Positions 11,010-23,219 are shown, numbered from the stretch's first letter. The stretch: DNA of 64,000 nucleotides from Nymphaea colorata (GCF_008831285.2 NC_045143.1:12141214-12205213), one strand, 5' to 3'. Numbers and translations are program-made. Notes: generated by a model from the sequence alone, not told the origin.

Positions 11010-13126
11010 ATGCATCCGATGGTCATCATCATCTCCACAATTTTACTCTGCCATCATTTCCTCCCGAGCAGTAGCAGCAGCGGTGGCGGCAACATCTGCT
11101 CCTCCTCCACCGCGGCCTCCTGTCCTCCATTATCTGCTCCCCTTTCGTTCCCATTCGCCGTCTCCTCCGCTTCCCAGGGCTGCGGCCACCCAGCATTTCA
11201 GGTAGATTGCGCTAGATCCCCTTCCCTCACCATCAACAACCTCTCCTTCTCCCTCCCCCAACAGCCGCACCCCAACCGGACCATCCTCCTCTCCCCCCAC
11301 TACTGTGACAGCATCACCTCTTCCACCAGCTGCCCACATTGTGCCCTTCCCCTTCGCCCCGTGAACCTCTCCGCCTCCCCCTTCCGCTTTTCCTCCTCCG
11401 CCTGCTCCCGCCTCTCAGCCTTCCGCCCCTGCAACGCCGGCGCCTCCATAAACTTCTCCTCCCCCTCTTCCAATTGCAGCCTCACTCGGTGGCAGCACCG
11501 TCTCCTCCTCCTTCCTGCTCTCCTCATCATTGGCTGCCGCGAAACCAGCACCGATAAATGCAGCCGCAGCAACGACGTCGCCGCCGACCTCCGCGAGTTT
11601 CTGCAGGCCGGCATCGAGGTGGAATGGGAGGAGGACGACGACTACTTCAGGCTCTGCAGCAACTGCCAGTCCAGAGGTGGAGCTTGCGGCTTCAACCATT
11701 CCGATGCCGGGAAGCCATTCCTCTGCTTCCAAGGATTCCTGCACTCGAACCCGTCTGCTTCCGTTCAATCCCTCATCCGTAATAGCGATCAAGCAGAGGA
11801 GAATAAGAGGAGGAAGATTTTAATAGGTAAAAGAATAATCGGAACGGAAAAAACTAAGTTCTTACCAATCTTCAAGACAATCACATCTTGGCGTCTTTTA
11901 ATTGATCCCCAAATCCCCAAATTGCAGGGGTTTGCAGCACCGTGGTGGCACTCTGCTTTTTGGTGACTTTTGTGGTGGTGCTCGTCTGTGGTTACATGTC
12001 TCGTGAAAAATGGAAGCTCAGACCCGCCATGCCGGACGAGGGCTTCTTCCTCCGCCGATTGCACCACTCGATACACCACGGCTCTTTCAAACCGAGCCCG
12101 CTCTACCATCATCACCAGAAACTGCCGCCAATCTTCACATACGAAGAGTTGGATTACTCCACCAACTCCTTCGACCAGAAGCGGAAGTTGGGTGACGGCG
12201 GGTTCGGGTCGGTCTACCTTGGCCAGCTGAAGGACGGCAGGGTCGTGGCGGTGAAGAAGCTCTACAGAGATCCCCTCAACCAAGACGAGCGAGCGACGAC
12301 GCAGCAGAGGGCCAAGAAGGCAAGCTCCTTTGTCAATGAGATCCTCATCCTCTCCTCTCTGGAGCACCCCAACTTGGTGCGCCTCCATGGCTACTGCACC
12401 GACCCGCGCGGCCTCCTCCTCGTGTACGAGTTCGTAGCCAATGGCACTCTCGCCGATCACCTCCACGGCCACCGACGACGCCATCGCGGCCTGTCGTGGC
12501 ACGTCCGGCTGAGCATCGCCCTCCAAATAGGCCAGGCTCTCGAGTACCTCCACTTCGGGGTGAGGCCGCCCGTCGTCCACAGAGACATTACCTCTTCCAA
12601 CATCTTTCTCACCAAGGATTTCGGCATCAAGGTAGGGGATTTCGGTCTTTCCCGGCTGCTTCATCCATCACATTCCTCAGCCAACACTGCGTTTGGAACG
12701 GCGGCTGGCGGTGGATCGGTATGGACGGGCCCGCAGGGGACGCCGGGGTACCTCGATCCAGATTATCACCGATCGTTCCTGCTGACGGAGAAGAGCGACG
12801 TGTACAGCTTCGGGGTAGTGCTACTCGAGTTGATATCAGGGAGGAAGGCGGTGGACACGAGCAGGGAGAGGAGGGAGATGGGGTTGGCGGACCTAATGGT
12901 GTCGAAAATTCAGGTGGGTTTATTGATGGAGGTGGTGGATCCCGAGCTGGCAGCGGAGAAGGAGAAGGGAGGAGTGATGGGAATGGTGAGGGCGGTGGCG
13001 GAGCTGGCGTTCAGGTGTGTGGCAGGAGAGAAGGACGATCGACCGGACATGAGGGAGGTGGTGGAGTATCTCAAACGCATCAGAACCATCGGAGGAGGAG
13101 GAGGTGTTGTTGAGAATAGCGTCTGA
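11010..13126 (+). CDS. LRK10L/WAK-like receptor protein kinase (gene 1)
   Basis: Single-pass receptor-like Ser/Thr kinase, expected at the plasma membrane. Exons are 11010-11826 and 11928-13126, with a 101-bp GT-AG intron in phase 1; the product is 671 aa. Residues 1-25 form a signal peptide with a poly-Ser tail. Residues 30-100 resemble the GUB_WAK galacturonan-binding domain (GCGHPAFQVDC). Residues 130-240 resemble the WAK-associated domain, ending CGFNHSDAGKPFLCF. Residues 269-294 are the membrane span, which the intron interrupts. The kinase has P-loop GDGGFGSVYLG (361-371), Lys382, Glu410, catalytic HRDITSSN (490-497), DFG (510-512) and GTPGY (543-547). Oddities: Thr494 replaces the usual catalytic-loop Lys, and the activation segment is Gly-rich with 30 residues between DFG and GTPGY. 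The ATG at 10999 is out of frame, so 11010 is the start. Exons are much richer in GC than the surroundings. The family call is firm; the ligand is unknown. Confidence 0.9.
11827..11927 (+). other. Gene 1 intron, 101 bp
   Basis: Donor GTAAAA follows AATAG; the acceptor is TTGCAG at 11922-11927. Splicing joins phase 1 to phase 1 and creates a continuous hydrophobic span, ILIGVCSTVVALCFLV. Reading straight through the intron hits a stop after KLQGFAAPWWHSAFW, so splicing is required. A second TTGCAG ends at 11937 but would break the frame. Confidence 0.85.
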
Positions 13127-13181
13127 AATTTTTGATTACGGTACAACCATGCTTTGGTTTTTTCCGATGGGCGGCAGGTCC

Positions 13182-13184
<3 letters not shown>

Positions 13185-13215
<31 letters not shown>
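13185..13215. repeat. (TC)n microsatellite in the gene 1 3' region
   Basis: Uninterrupted TC run about 60 bp after the stop codon, probably within the 3' UTR. A GT run follows at about 13331-13346. Confidence 0.9.
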
Positions 13216-13217
<2 letters not shown>

Positions 13218-15170
13218 GAAACTTATAATCTACTGTAAACTCGAATGCAGATGTTATCGTATTTTTGTTTTAGTTGGTTTTTCAATCAGTGAAATTTCTC
13301 TTCGTGGAGACTTGAGACGGGAAAATTCCTGTGTGTGTGTGTGTGTCTCTCTCTGCTTTTTCCACCCGGCCTAGCACTCGAGGGATCTTAAAATATGCAT
13401 TAGACGCGCTGCTCATGGAAATCGACTTGCAAGTAACATTTTCCTGGGAGTGCATCAAAGATTGGTTTATGCGTAACCATGGTATAAAGAATTTTGATGG
13501 GGATCATTTGTTTCTTCCAGAATTTGTAATCTGATAAAGAATTTCAAGTATGTTGTCTGCAATCACTTAACTTTTACAGGTGCTGCGGTTCCAACTTTTG
13601 AGTGAAGATTATGTGTACTAATGTTTGCTAAAGTCGGCGAACTCTGTCATAAAGGAATCCTTCTGTTGCCCAAGCTCTGGTTGTGGGTAAATCCTAGTGT
13701 GAAGTACTAATGCAAAAGGATGAGGAGAAATTGGACCGCCCAATCCATTCGCTCTTGAGATGAGCAGTTCAGTTGTTCCTTTGTTTTATTGTCGATCTGA
13801 TTCTTATCAGCTGATCGATGAAGTTGATCTTCAGTTGGAAGTGGAAAAAGGGGACGGAGAGGTATGTATTGCAGTATTAAATGCAGAATCAATTTGGTAG
13901 CATTAACTCTTTCAACTGTATGACATTACTTGAACTATCAAAATAGGCCAAGCACCATTCCGTAAATTAGGAGAAAGAGAAGTGTAACTTAACATCATAT
14001 CGTTAACGTTCAAATTTGAATGGTCTTCTGAAGCCTTGACTTGATTGGGAACCAGTGCACAGATCTCTCTCTGTCATCTTCGTATCCGTACATGGTCTGG
14101 ACCTTACCTGTTTTATGTAGGATAACATCCCTTGTAAGGGAAGCTATCCAGTAGTGCCATTAGCTAGCATTTACTAAAAGTTCGTTTCCTTGAATTGGTT
14201 AGACGACGTCAGGCAGTGCTACCAAGAGCCTTTCGACGACACACGATGCATGCCATTGAAGATCTTTCAGTAGCACTTTGTATTCCATTATTATCCATGA
14301 CAAGTTTAGAGCACCACTACAGACCATATTTTATGGCAACTTAGAGCGCCAATAAAGCCTTGTTAACATTCAATGTCAAAATTTAAATATTAAACATATG
14401 GCACCCAATAGATATATATTGTCACTACAATGCAATTTTGGCCCAACATAGTACTAGAAATCTACACTTTGAAACATTACAAGCGACATAATTATATTAA
14501 CATTCAATAATTGTCATACAATACACAATCATAATATTTGTAACCATGCATTCAAATGTGTAATAGAAGTGTATTACATTGGTTAATTATAAAATCTAGA
14601 CTATGTAACACATAGATTTACTTGATAACCAGAAACTCTCGATAGAGAGTCTACTTGGACTGGTGAATAATCCTTTTTGGTAGTACCGTCTTGACTTCTG
14701 CCCTCTTTCGATTTACTTCATGGAATGTCTCTAGTGATCCTATCCACTGCATCTGCAGAATCATAAGTTATGAATCTAAATGCTCTAATTCTCTATGTGT
14801 TGTGTTTATACATCATACAACATTTTCAATTGTGCAAAACTTATCGAAATCATTTTATATAGCAGTAGAAAACAAACCACCCATGAAAATATTTTGGTCT
14901 GTGCATGACTTGCTGACCCATGAATGTTGCTAAAGTTTCAGTTCTAGGTATATTGGCCGCCTCTAGGAAAAACCTTCTTTGCTTGAACCTGAAAGTTTTT
15001 GTTCCTTCATTTTTTTTAGAAATATTGCTTTGGATCGAAGACACATATGCCTTCGAATCCAGAAGTAACCCGTGGAAGCTAGAAGCATTCATGCAAATAT
15101 ATTGAATATAGTGACAAAAGTTCAACTGTATGAATGGTTCGAAGATAACATGGCATGTGTGGAATAACTA
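13216..15170. other. Gene 1 downstream region and intergenic DNA
   Basis: No coding gene is seen. The first few hundred bases probably hold the 3' UTR and polyadenylation site; I could not fix the exact site. The remainder is AT-rich with no recognised repeat. Confidence 0.4.
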
Positions 15171-15302
15171 AGAAGACCAATCTCTATAAAGCGTATAAGA
15201 ATAAGCAACCATTGTAGCTTCTAGATAATGACATACAGAAGACCAATCTCTATAAAGCGTATAAGAATAAGCAACCATTGTAGCTTCTAGTCAATAACAT
15301 AC
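15171..15302. repeat. Recent 66-bp tandem duplication
   Basis: The block beginning agaagaccaatctctataaa occurs twice head to tail with a period of 66 bp. The copies are nearly identical until the last few bases. Confidence 0.9.
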
Positions 15303-16761
15303 CATCCAGCCACCTGTCATTTTTTTTTCCAAAACAATTTTGTCCATAAATGTTAGGTCTGTGAATTCTATGAAACCAAACCCACAAACTTGCCCTATCG
15401 TGCGATCTTCCAAGATCATAGCCTCCACAACTTCACCTAAGTCTTAAAGTTTTCCTTGATATGATCTTCACCTGCCTTCCACAATCTCACACCAATAAAT
15501 GGTTTCCCTAGATCATATTCCATGACTTGCATCACTCAACTCTATTCGTATGAGAAGAACAGTTCATCAGAAAAAATAAAAACAGCAGCAGCCGGATCTA
15601 CGTCATAGGGCATGAGCCTCTCTTATTGATCATTAATAGTAGGCTTCAAAGCACAACCATGATAGAGGGAACACGCAAAGTACTAAATTTTTTTTCACCA
15701 ACATGAGGGCACAATGTTATCCTACTTTCGGTAATTGAACATTATAAGAGTACAATAGCAATTTACCTTCTAAATTCTTGAAACCATGACCTCTGTATAG
15801 GAACATAGAGTTGAATTCAATATCCATCAATGTAATGGTTTCATCTCAGCTTCAATATGAATACAACCATTGGTGATCCTTTCAAACCATAAAGCCTGCA
15901 AATGTGGTACTTTGAGCAAGTTTCACATGGGAATCAGAATCCCTACCTTTTGCGAGCCAACCGTTTTAAATAAGTGAAGACCAAGAACTTAGGTGGTAAC
16001 TAGAGTATTTTCATAGGCTCAAACATGATGATAGTAGCTGGGAAGCATCTTAGAAGCATCTAGGAAAAAGAGTCAAAATGGTTTACAACAAGTATCACAG
16101 TAAGGCTGAACGCATATATGTTAAGTAGGACAATAAATAAGCACCTTCACTTTTGATTTCTTCATTATTTTGATCATATATGTGCCAAAAAGAAGAATAT
16201 ACCACTTTTTGCCTTGAGAAGAAAGCTCCCCAGTAGTATCATGTTGACATATAATTAACATGTAATTAGTAGTGCCAACCTTGAATAGGTGGCATAGATA
16301 CCTGAGGTGGAATATACAAATGCAAGCAAAGTTTGTAAACATGGGAAATAAAGCCAAGGCATTAGGCTAGATTGAATTACAAAGTCCAATTTCACCATAA
16401 TGGTAGGCAACAAGAATGTAAATTCAGAAATAGATTAATAAAATATGAAGACCAATAGGTAGTAATCCTTCCACCTGATTTCAACAGATCGTTGCAGTGG
16501 TGTATTCTTTGATCCTTTCGGAGGGAACTTTGTCCAAACCTTCTTCTAAGGGCCAAAATTGGATGCACAAAGTATCAAGTTAAATGTTAAATAGGTATCT
16601 AGCACCCGGAGGACTTGTTTCACTTGGTGAAGCAATTGAATGTTTTGGCCACTCAAAACTTTAAACCTTGAAGCATTCTTTGAAACAATGCACACAGTGC
16701 ATTTTAGAATCGGGTGGCACATCACTCGATTACAAAGTTCATTCTCCAAGCTTTGTGGATC
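15303..16761. other. Non-coding stretch, nothing recognised
   Basis: AT-rich sequence with short, unsupported open frames on both strands. No motif or repeat identified. Confidence 0.45.
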
Positions 16762-17000
16762 CACTACAACAAACAATTTGATTGACTATGTGTTGGCAAA
16801 AAATGTTTTTGGAAATGGTCCACATTGCTATGGGCCACCCTTGCCATAGGCATTGTGCCCAAAAAATAATTGTGCAAGGCAGGAGCTGTTGCTAAAAAGT
16901 TTTTGGGCACGAGTCACCTTCGTATTTGCTATGATGGAAGCCATTGCTCAAAAGTTTTTTGGCAAACTTCAAGTTCCTATTTGCTATGGTGCATGTCGTG
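16762..17000. mobile_element. Possible left terminus of a decayed CACTA element
   Basis: The sequence starts CACTACAACAAA, matching the usual CACTA terminal motif. It is followed by ~200 bp with repeated phrases such as gctatg, ttttttggc and gggcac, as in CACTA subterminal regions. No matching right end or target duplication was found nearby, so this is a fragment or a chance match. Confidence 0.35.
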
Positions 17001-17050
17001 GAGAATAATATGTCTACCCTCCAATTGCCTAAAACCTACATCCGCGTGTC

Positions 17051-17051
<1 letters not shown>

Positions 17052-17114
<63 letters not shown>
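17052..17114. repeat. Compound (AC)n(AT)n microsatellite
   Basis: About 48 bp of uninterrupted AC repeat runs directly into about 15 bp of AT repeat. Confidence 0.95.
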
Positions 17115-19790
17115 CAAATAAAATTGTCAGAAAGTTGTCACAATTGAAAATTCATTAAAAAAATATTACAATAATGTATACAGCTATACATAAAACTTAT
17201 ACAAACGTATATATTTATACACAAATTTATATAGTACCTAGCTTTTCAAAAGTTGGAATTTGTATGTGATTGATGAAAGGTTGTTCCTATTGAATCAGTG
17301 TCTTCTCCACCATTGTATTTTCATATGCTCAAAAACTTTATGTATTATGTTCATGCCCATCAACACAGTGCACCATCTCGCGCCATAGTTTTAGTTTTTT
17401 ATTCAAAGCCAACTCAAGGAGAGGTTGCCTGGTCAGGTTGTGCAGAAGCAACCAAAAAGAAGAAAACTGAAAAGCTTATTTCAAGTCAAAAGCTTTGGTT
17501 CTTATGAGGTTGTCTGTTTGTTCGCTCATAAATTATTGGCTTCTCTATTCTGACAAAGTGATAAATCGAACAGAAGGTTTTTGCACAATCACATTTTCCC
17601 AACATTTATAGAAATAGAGAGAGAACAAGAGAGAGAGAATCTTTTACATGTAACAGGATTATATATCACCAAATCATGTGACCCAACATATATTATCATA
17701 AATAATGGCAGTCATGCACTCATTAATATCTACAACTTAATCTGTAACAAAGTGAGTCATGTAAAAGATACAATTTAACCAGCATGTATGAGGAAATAAT
17801 ACTCCCAAAGCAATCATGAATATGCATTTTTTAAGCTAATTGGAACGATTAACACATGGAGTGGTACCGAGAAAATGAAAAAGTGAACCTTACCTTAGTG
17901 TCAACTATATGACATAAGACCACTCAGACTAATTTACAGTTTAAGAGAGTTACCATGGTAGAAATCAGTAGCGATTGCCTCTGAAGAATCTGTCATCTAC
18001 TCCCTTCGAAAAATTATATGAACTCTACATATATGCTTGTTACAAGCAATTGAAAAGGGAAAAGAGGAAACGTACTCGAATACTTTCAAGCAGTAGGCAA
18101 CTGCACTGAGAGCCTTAAGGACAAGGATCTGATAAGTTCTACCAAAAAGGTAAGTTAACCATAAATAGAAGCAATAGGTAGAAAAAATAGAAAATCATAT
18201 AATATAGGTTATTTTCCATCAAATAAAAATAGAACTGGTAACTCTATGGATGATTCAAAGTAGAGAACTTCGAATCAAGGTGTCAGACAATCTTAAAGAG
18301 ATATGCATAATGCATATAGAAAAGAAGAAGCAGAGAAACATACGCACACAGACACAAGTACGGGGGGGGGGGGGGGGGGGAGAGAGAGGGAGAGAGAGAG
18401 AGATTTTTGAAAGGAGGAAGATGAATACTCCATCCAAGACTTCAGTCCTAATGAAGGAAACTCAATGAGCAACATCACCTAACAATGGAATAACTTGAAC
18501 AAAAGTTTGAGGGCAAGAAACTCACTTGGTCTATCTTATAAACACACATTAAACTAAAATAAACCAAAGGAGACCTGAAATTCTAGCTGAACACAACCTA
18601 GAAAGATAAGTGCTCATATGACTTCGGTTGTTTTAGTTTTGATTCAAATATATAGGTGAACCTCATATATATATATATATAAATATATATAAATGTGTGT
18701 GTGTGTGTATGTGTGATTGGTAAATACCAGACCATTTTTGCATGGGACACAACCAGACCTCTTAAGTTTGGATTAAGAAAGTATTTTTAAACAAATATGA
18801 ACTTCCAAATGTGTTTATAAACACTGATTCAGTAAGAATCATGGCTTAGTTCAAGTTATTTTTGTAAAAAGAAAGTGGATGTTTCCGCTATCAAAATTTT
18901 GATACTATGTGATACAACAAGAAACAATTATTTGAACCAACTTAAAACCACATGTAGAGTTTACTGGTGATATTTGTTGTTCAATAAATGTATATTGTCG
19001 ATGAAGTAGAAACCAGTTTCTTCAGCCATTTTTATCGAGAAAGTAATCAAAATAATTTAGGATATACTAGATGAACAAGTTGAGAATAATGAGTAAAAGG
19101 AACCTCTGATTTCATGGACAAAAGCATGACAGGCAAAAACACATGGTAATATAGAAAATTCAAAGGAATAACGCAATGGTAAAGCTGAAGATTCTATATG
19201 ATTCACTGTGTATGCAAATTTGTTGTCAGACCATGCATACTCTCATCTCTCCCATCAGATCCATCAATAAAAACATTTGTTTGAATTGTGTAGGGTTATC
19301 CACTCATATTTCGCAAGAATTCAAAATCAAGCTTATCTATGTTAACATCTACATAATAAAGCAAAAAAGCATCATTAGAATTATGTTAGTATTTGAGGAA
19401 AATAGATTAAAATTAAATTTAAAAAGGGATTGAATCTGAAGTTACCTGCAGTTCTTTTTCATTTATATAAGCCAAAATTAAAAAGAGGAAAACTCCCTCT
19501 TCAGATGTTCTCATGGAACTAAATATGGTGGTTTCATAAAAGGATGAGATACAAAGACCTACTTAAATTTTGGCATCTAGTTTTGAATATAGTTATATAA
19601 AAACTTTTGTGCTTTAGGAATCAAGTAAAACACCCAGGAGTTGTCAGGTGCCTTAGAGGTGCCAAATATGAAGTATGAAATTCTTGTACTGAGGTGTTCC
19701 ATAAACAACATTGGCATGCTCAGGTTGTGACTGCAATCAATTTGTGGCTATGAACAAAAATCTTTAGTCCTTTTTTGGCAGATTGAAGAT
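17115..19790. other. Non-coding stretch with simple repeats only
   Basis: AT-rich. Contains the G tract described separately and short TA and GT runs near 18668-18711. No credible coding gene on either strand. Confidence 0.45.
18362..18380 (+). repeat. 19-base G homopolymer followed by a GA tract
   Basis: Nineteen consecutive G followed by interrupted GA repeats to about 18402. Such a run could fold as a G-quadruplex and is also a classic sequencing or assembly weak point, so its length is uncertain. Confidence 0.85.
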
Positions 19791-20137
19791 CCCCTAGGAT
19801 GGTTGATTGAGTTGAATTTTGGGAAAAACAAGAATGGCAAAATGTGTGATGGAATTCTTTGAAAAGATGGTGTTCAAGTGAAAAGAGGACTCTATCAGTC
19901 AACTAACTAAGAGACACAAGTGAAGTCATGCTGTTGAGCTTTCTAATAGAAGTGTTTTTAAGTTTCCCCTAGGATGGTTGATTGAGTTGAATTTTTGGAG
20001 AAAACAAGAATGACATGTGTGACGGAATTCTTTGGAAAGACGGTGTTTAAGTGAAAAGAGGACTCTACCGGTCTGCTAACCATAGAGACGAGTGAAGTCT
20101 TGCTGTTGAGCTTTCTACTGGAAGAGGTTTAAGCTTG
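19791..20137. repeat. 175-bp tandem duplication, possibly within the gypsy LTR
   Basis: The phrase cccctaggatggttgattga begins two consecutive ~175-bp copies (19791 and 19966). They have diverged by scattered substitutions and small indels. The duplication lies just upstream of the LTR end at 20420 and may be part of that LTR. Confidence 0.8.
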
Positions 20138-20435
20138 TGAGACAAAGTGTTACCTATACAAAATAGGAAAACTTAGAGCACCTTTTAGTAAACCACATTA
20201 AGTTGCAATTGTAATAAGACCTTCCCATCTGGTCCCCTTGTGGGTCAACTCATATCCTATGTTTATCATATATAAGCTGAAATTACTAGTTGTTGGCCAT
20301 CAATCTTGTGATTAATGAAATCTTTTCTTGCTAGGCTGGGAAAACTTAAATTTGGGTATTTAGCCTTTTCTTTTCTTCTAACTCTCTACTGGGCAGGGTT
20401 TAGGGAGAGGAGAACTAACATTTTGGTATCAAAGA
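20138..20435 (+). repeat. 3' part of a Ty3/gypsy 5' LTR and primer-binding site
   Basis: The sequence contains a TATA-like box (catatataagc near 20269) and ends in ACA at 20420. TGGTATCAAAGA follows from 20424, close to the TGGTATCAGA complement of initiator tRNA-Met used as a primer site. The LTR start was not found. Confidence 0.6.
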
Positions 20436-20442
20436 CATTGAC

Positions 20443-20666
20443 ATGGAGAAGAGAGGGATGGTAGGACCAAACACCCTGGCAGCATTGGAAAAGTTGCGAA
20501 AGCAAATAGAGGAGTCTAGGCAGATTGTGCATTGCCATCTGAAGTCTGTGGAAAAGAACTATAAAGACATGGGACAAAGCTTGATGGAAGTTGAACAGAG
20601 GTTGCTGGTGATGATGCAATCGGTTTGGGTAGGTGTGATATTTAGAGAGAAGCTTAATAAGGTGAG
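20443..20666 (+). pseudogene. Truncated Ty3/gypsy gag start
   Basis: An ATG a few bases after the primer site opens a frame encoding a helical, charged segment (LAALEKLRKQIEESRQ, then a second coiled stretch ending EVEQRLLVMM). It resembles the start of plant gypsy gag. Coding sense is lost near 20660 where another repeat (TGTTTGCACCC at 20667) begins, so gag is cut short by an insertion or deletion. Confidence 0.55.
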
Positions 20667-21490
20667 TGTTTGCACCCTACCCCTTTCTTGAAGGGCATCG
20701 AAATGCGAATAAGCAAAATTCTTTTAAAATTGAGGGTTTTGAGAAAAATTTTTAAGAGAAAGGGGTTCGCTCGTCGGTACGAGGTTCAACCATTCCTGCC
20801 GCCTTTAACAAGGGTAATTAGACCAAGGACTAAGGATTATTTGGATCATGTATGAGTTATTCATGCAAATCCTATATGCTTATGCATTGAGGCTTTGGAT
20901 TCAAGAAACCTAGTGATTTGAACTTGTTTTGAAAATGAATTCCTTTGAAGATTGGAGGGTTTTCAGATTGATAAAAACATGCCATTTGATTTGAAATCCA
21001 CAATTCTTAGGGATATTGCGTTCTTTGTTGCAAACTCAAGATGATTCATGAGTTGAAATGGTGATAATCTTATTATCAAACTTGATTTTGAATTATTCTT
21101 TTGCCAAATCGTGTGATTTGATCCAAGATATTAGAAACTTATGATTTGGTTAGGTAGAACTCATTCTTTTGATGAAACATAGGTTCCAAATTGTTAGAAA
21201 ACGTGTTGTTTTCTAAACATATTTTGGCCAAAATTATGAATGCATTGCTTATGTTTTCTTTGAAAGTTAAGTGAAGTTTACAAATTCTTGTTGCAATATG
21301 ACTTGGTCACTTTTTGCAACTCAAATTTGAATCATTTAATTTCTTAAGAATGTGCATGCGGTGCTATTGACTTTGAGTGAAAGTGAATGCATGAAATGAG
21401 AATGGAGACTATATGAAACATTCATTCTATATGAAACATTCATTCTCATCTCTTTCATAATCCATCAAGATTCATTTGTATGAAACATAC
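20667..21490 (+). repeat. Repeat family X, copy A (arm 1 of inverted pair)
   Basis: Begins TGTTTGCACCCTACCCC and continues for about 820 bp. The same sequence occurs reversed at 24600-25401. Shared landmarks in order include aatgcgaat, ccgcctttaacaagggtaat, cctatatgcttatgcattga, attgttagaaaa and caaattcttgttgcaat. The TG start suggests an LTR-type boundary. It interrupts the gypsy gag. Confidence 0.7.
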
Positions 21491-22559
21491 ATTCTTTACT
21501 CTCTCATAATTCTTCAAAGTCCATTCATTGCAATCACACATCATACAATCTATGCATGAAGATTGATTTTAATTAAAGTGTAAAACTTTCTCTAAATGTG
21601 CTCATCATTTATTAAGCATATGAATTAGAGATACAGTCCACAAGCTTGAGTCATGGATGAAAAACTCAAAACAATTAAGAATTAAGCAAATGATGATGAA
21701 ATCAAACTTTAAAATATAGAGGAAACGTCGATATCATCATTTTCCTCAAAATTGTCATAACAATCAGATTTTATTCTGATTTAAATGGATTAAAATTAAA
21801 ATATTGATTCCAAGAGTGTTTGACTCTTGAAAAATGATGAAATTCAGTTTTACTTTTACTCTATATGAACCAAACATCCAAGTTGGCCAAAATCATGTGC
21901 CATATGTTCTCATTCATGTCATGGAGTTCTAAGAACCTTTCTTTCTCCTCAAAATCAAACAAAATTTTAGATTCTTGTCCTAGAAGATTCATTCATTTAT
22001 TGAACTATTAAAACACTTTTGATCTTGGTCTTTAAGGGATACAAAGATTAGGGTTTTTGAAGTATGATCTTGCATCATTCTTGAAACTCAATCAATCACA
22101 CGTAAATATGAAAATTAGTGAATGAAATCAAAATTTCTAAAATGCTTTTAGAGAGCTGATTAGGTAGGGCTAGAACCTTTTTATTGTTCTTCAAAATATA
22201 GCCACGTGGCTGAAAATTGGCTTTTCAAATATATAAAATTTGACATTTTAAAGCTAATTTCTATAAAACAAGGTATGATTTCAACAACTTACATACACCT
22301 TACGTATGGATTGCTGAAATTAAACAAATTTTAAGATGAAATGAAAGTGATCTCATAGCTTTGTGCTATGAAAATCAATAAAATGATCTATTTCCTTAAA
22401 ACCAATTTGGAAACGAGTTCCAACCTGATTTTAAGAGAGGAAAATGATTTTTAACAAAAGCTTGCACATGTATATATATAACAATATATATATATATACG
22501 TACCTTACTCTTCAAAATGAAATTTTATCAAGGGACTACATAACTCATGAATATGTGAT

Positions 22560-22880
22560 TGTGTTACGGAGGAACAACCAAAATTTAAGGTTGTAGTCGG
22601 TAATGGGAGATCTTCATATGAAAAGGAAAGCGTCTGTAAGAAACAATTGAGATATAGAGGTAGTGTTTCCAAGTAGAGTTATGTCCCTTAGCCATGGGAG
22701 GGGCAAACATGGTATTGAGAATGCTATGACTGAAACAGTTGGAAAATGCAGAGTGGAACTTCATACATATGAGAATGAAGTTTGAAGGGGACTAAGTTGA
22801 GATTGTGTTGCAAGCTGCTCCTTTGGATTGACAGCACATAAAGGGGGAGTCTTAGTTGCATAAGATTAGCAGCCAAGGAG
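22560..22880 (+). pseudogene. Ty3/gypsy aspartic protease fragment
   Basis: Plus-strand translation in two frames gives KFKVVVGNG, then after a frame break MGGANMVL, then LKQLENAEWNFIHMRMKFEG. These match the second half of the plant gypsy retropepsin-like domain. Stops and frame changes show decay. The position just before the RT start fits the gypsy order. Confidence 0.7.
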
Positions 22881-22915
22881 CTTGAATGCATCTCTTGCTG
22901 GTGATGTAGACCCCT

Positions 22916-23215
22916 TTGACGAGGGAAGAGGCTGCGATGGACCTTCAAGCCGTTCTACAAGTACTACAGCCTATAGTTGCTTCTTTTATAGATGTATTTA
23001 GTCACCTGCAAGGCCTACCTTCCTCACATGTGATAGATCATAAAACTGAGACAGAGCCAGGGGAAAAGCTTGTCAATCGGCAGCCCTACTATTACAACCA
23101 TGCACATAAATCAGACACTGAAAAATTGGTGGTTGCGATGCTTTGTGAAGGAGTGATTCAGGCCAACAATAGCCCCTATTCATCTCTTTCCTCTTAAGTC
23201 AAGAAAAAGGATTGG
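22916..23215 (+). pseudogene. Ty3/gypsy reverse transcriptase N-terminal fragment
   Basis: The plus-strand frame reads LQGLPSSHVIDHKTE, then VNRQPYYYNHAHKSDTEKLV, then GVIQANNSPYSSLSS. These are the conserved opening blocks of gypsy RT, up to the SPYSSP block and a decayed KKKDW sequence just after the frame ends. The catalytic half of RT is absent: from about 23220 the sequence switches to repeat family X. Confidence 0.85.
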
Positions 23216-23219
23216 TCAC

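Noticed and set aside
11130-12664. Long overlapping open frames on both strands across gene 1 (for example 11789-12664 minus and 12496-13113 plus)
   Set aside because: They are shadows of the GC-rich kinase and ectodomain exons. They show no motifs, while the plus-strand spliced frame has a complete kinase.
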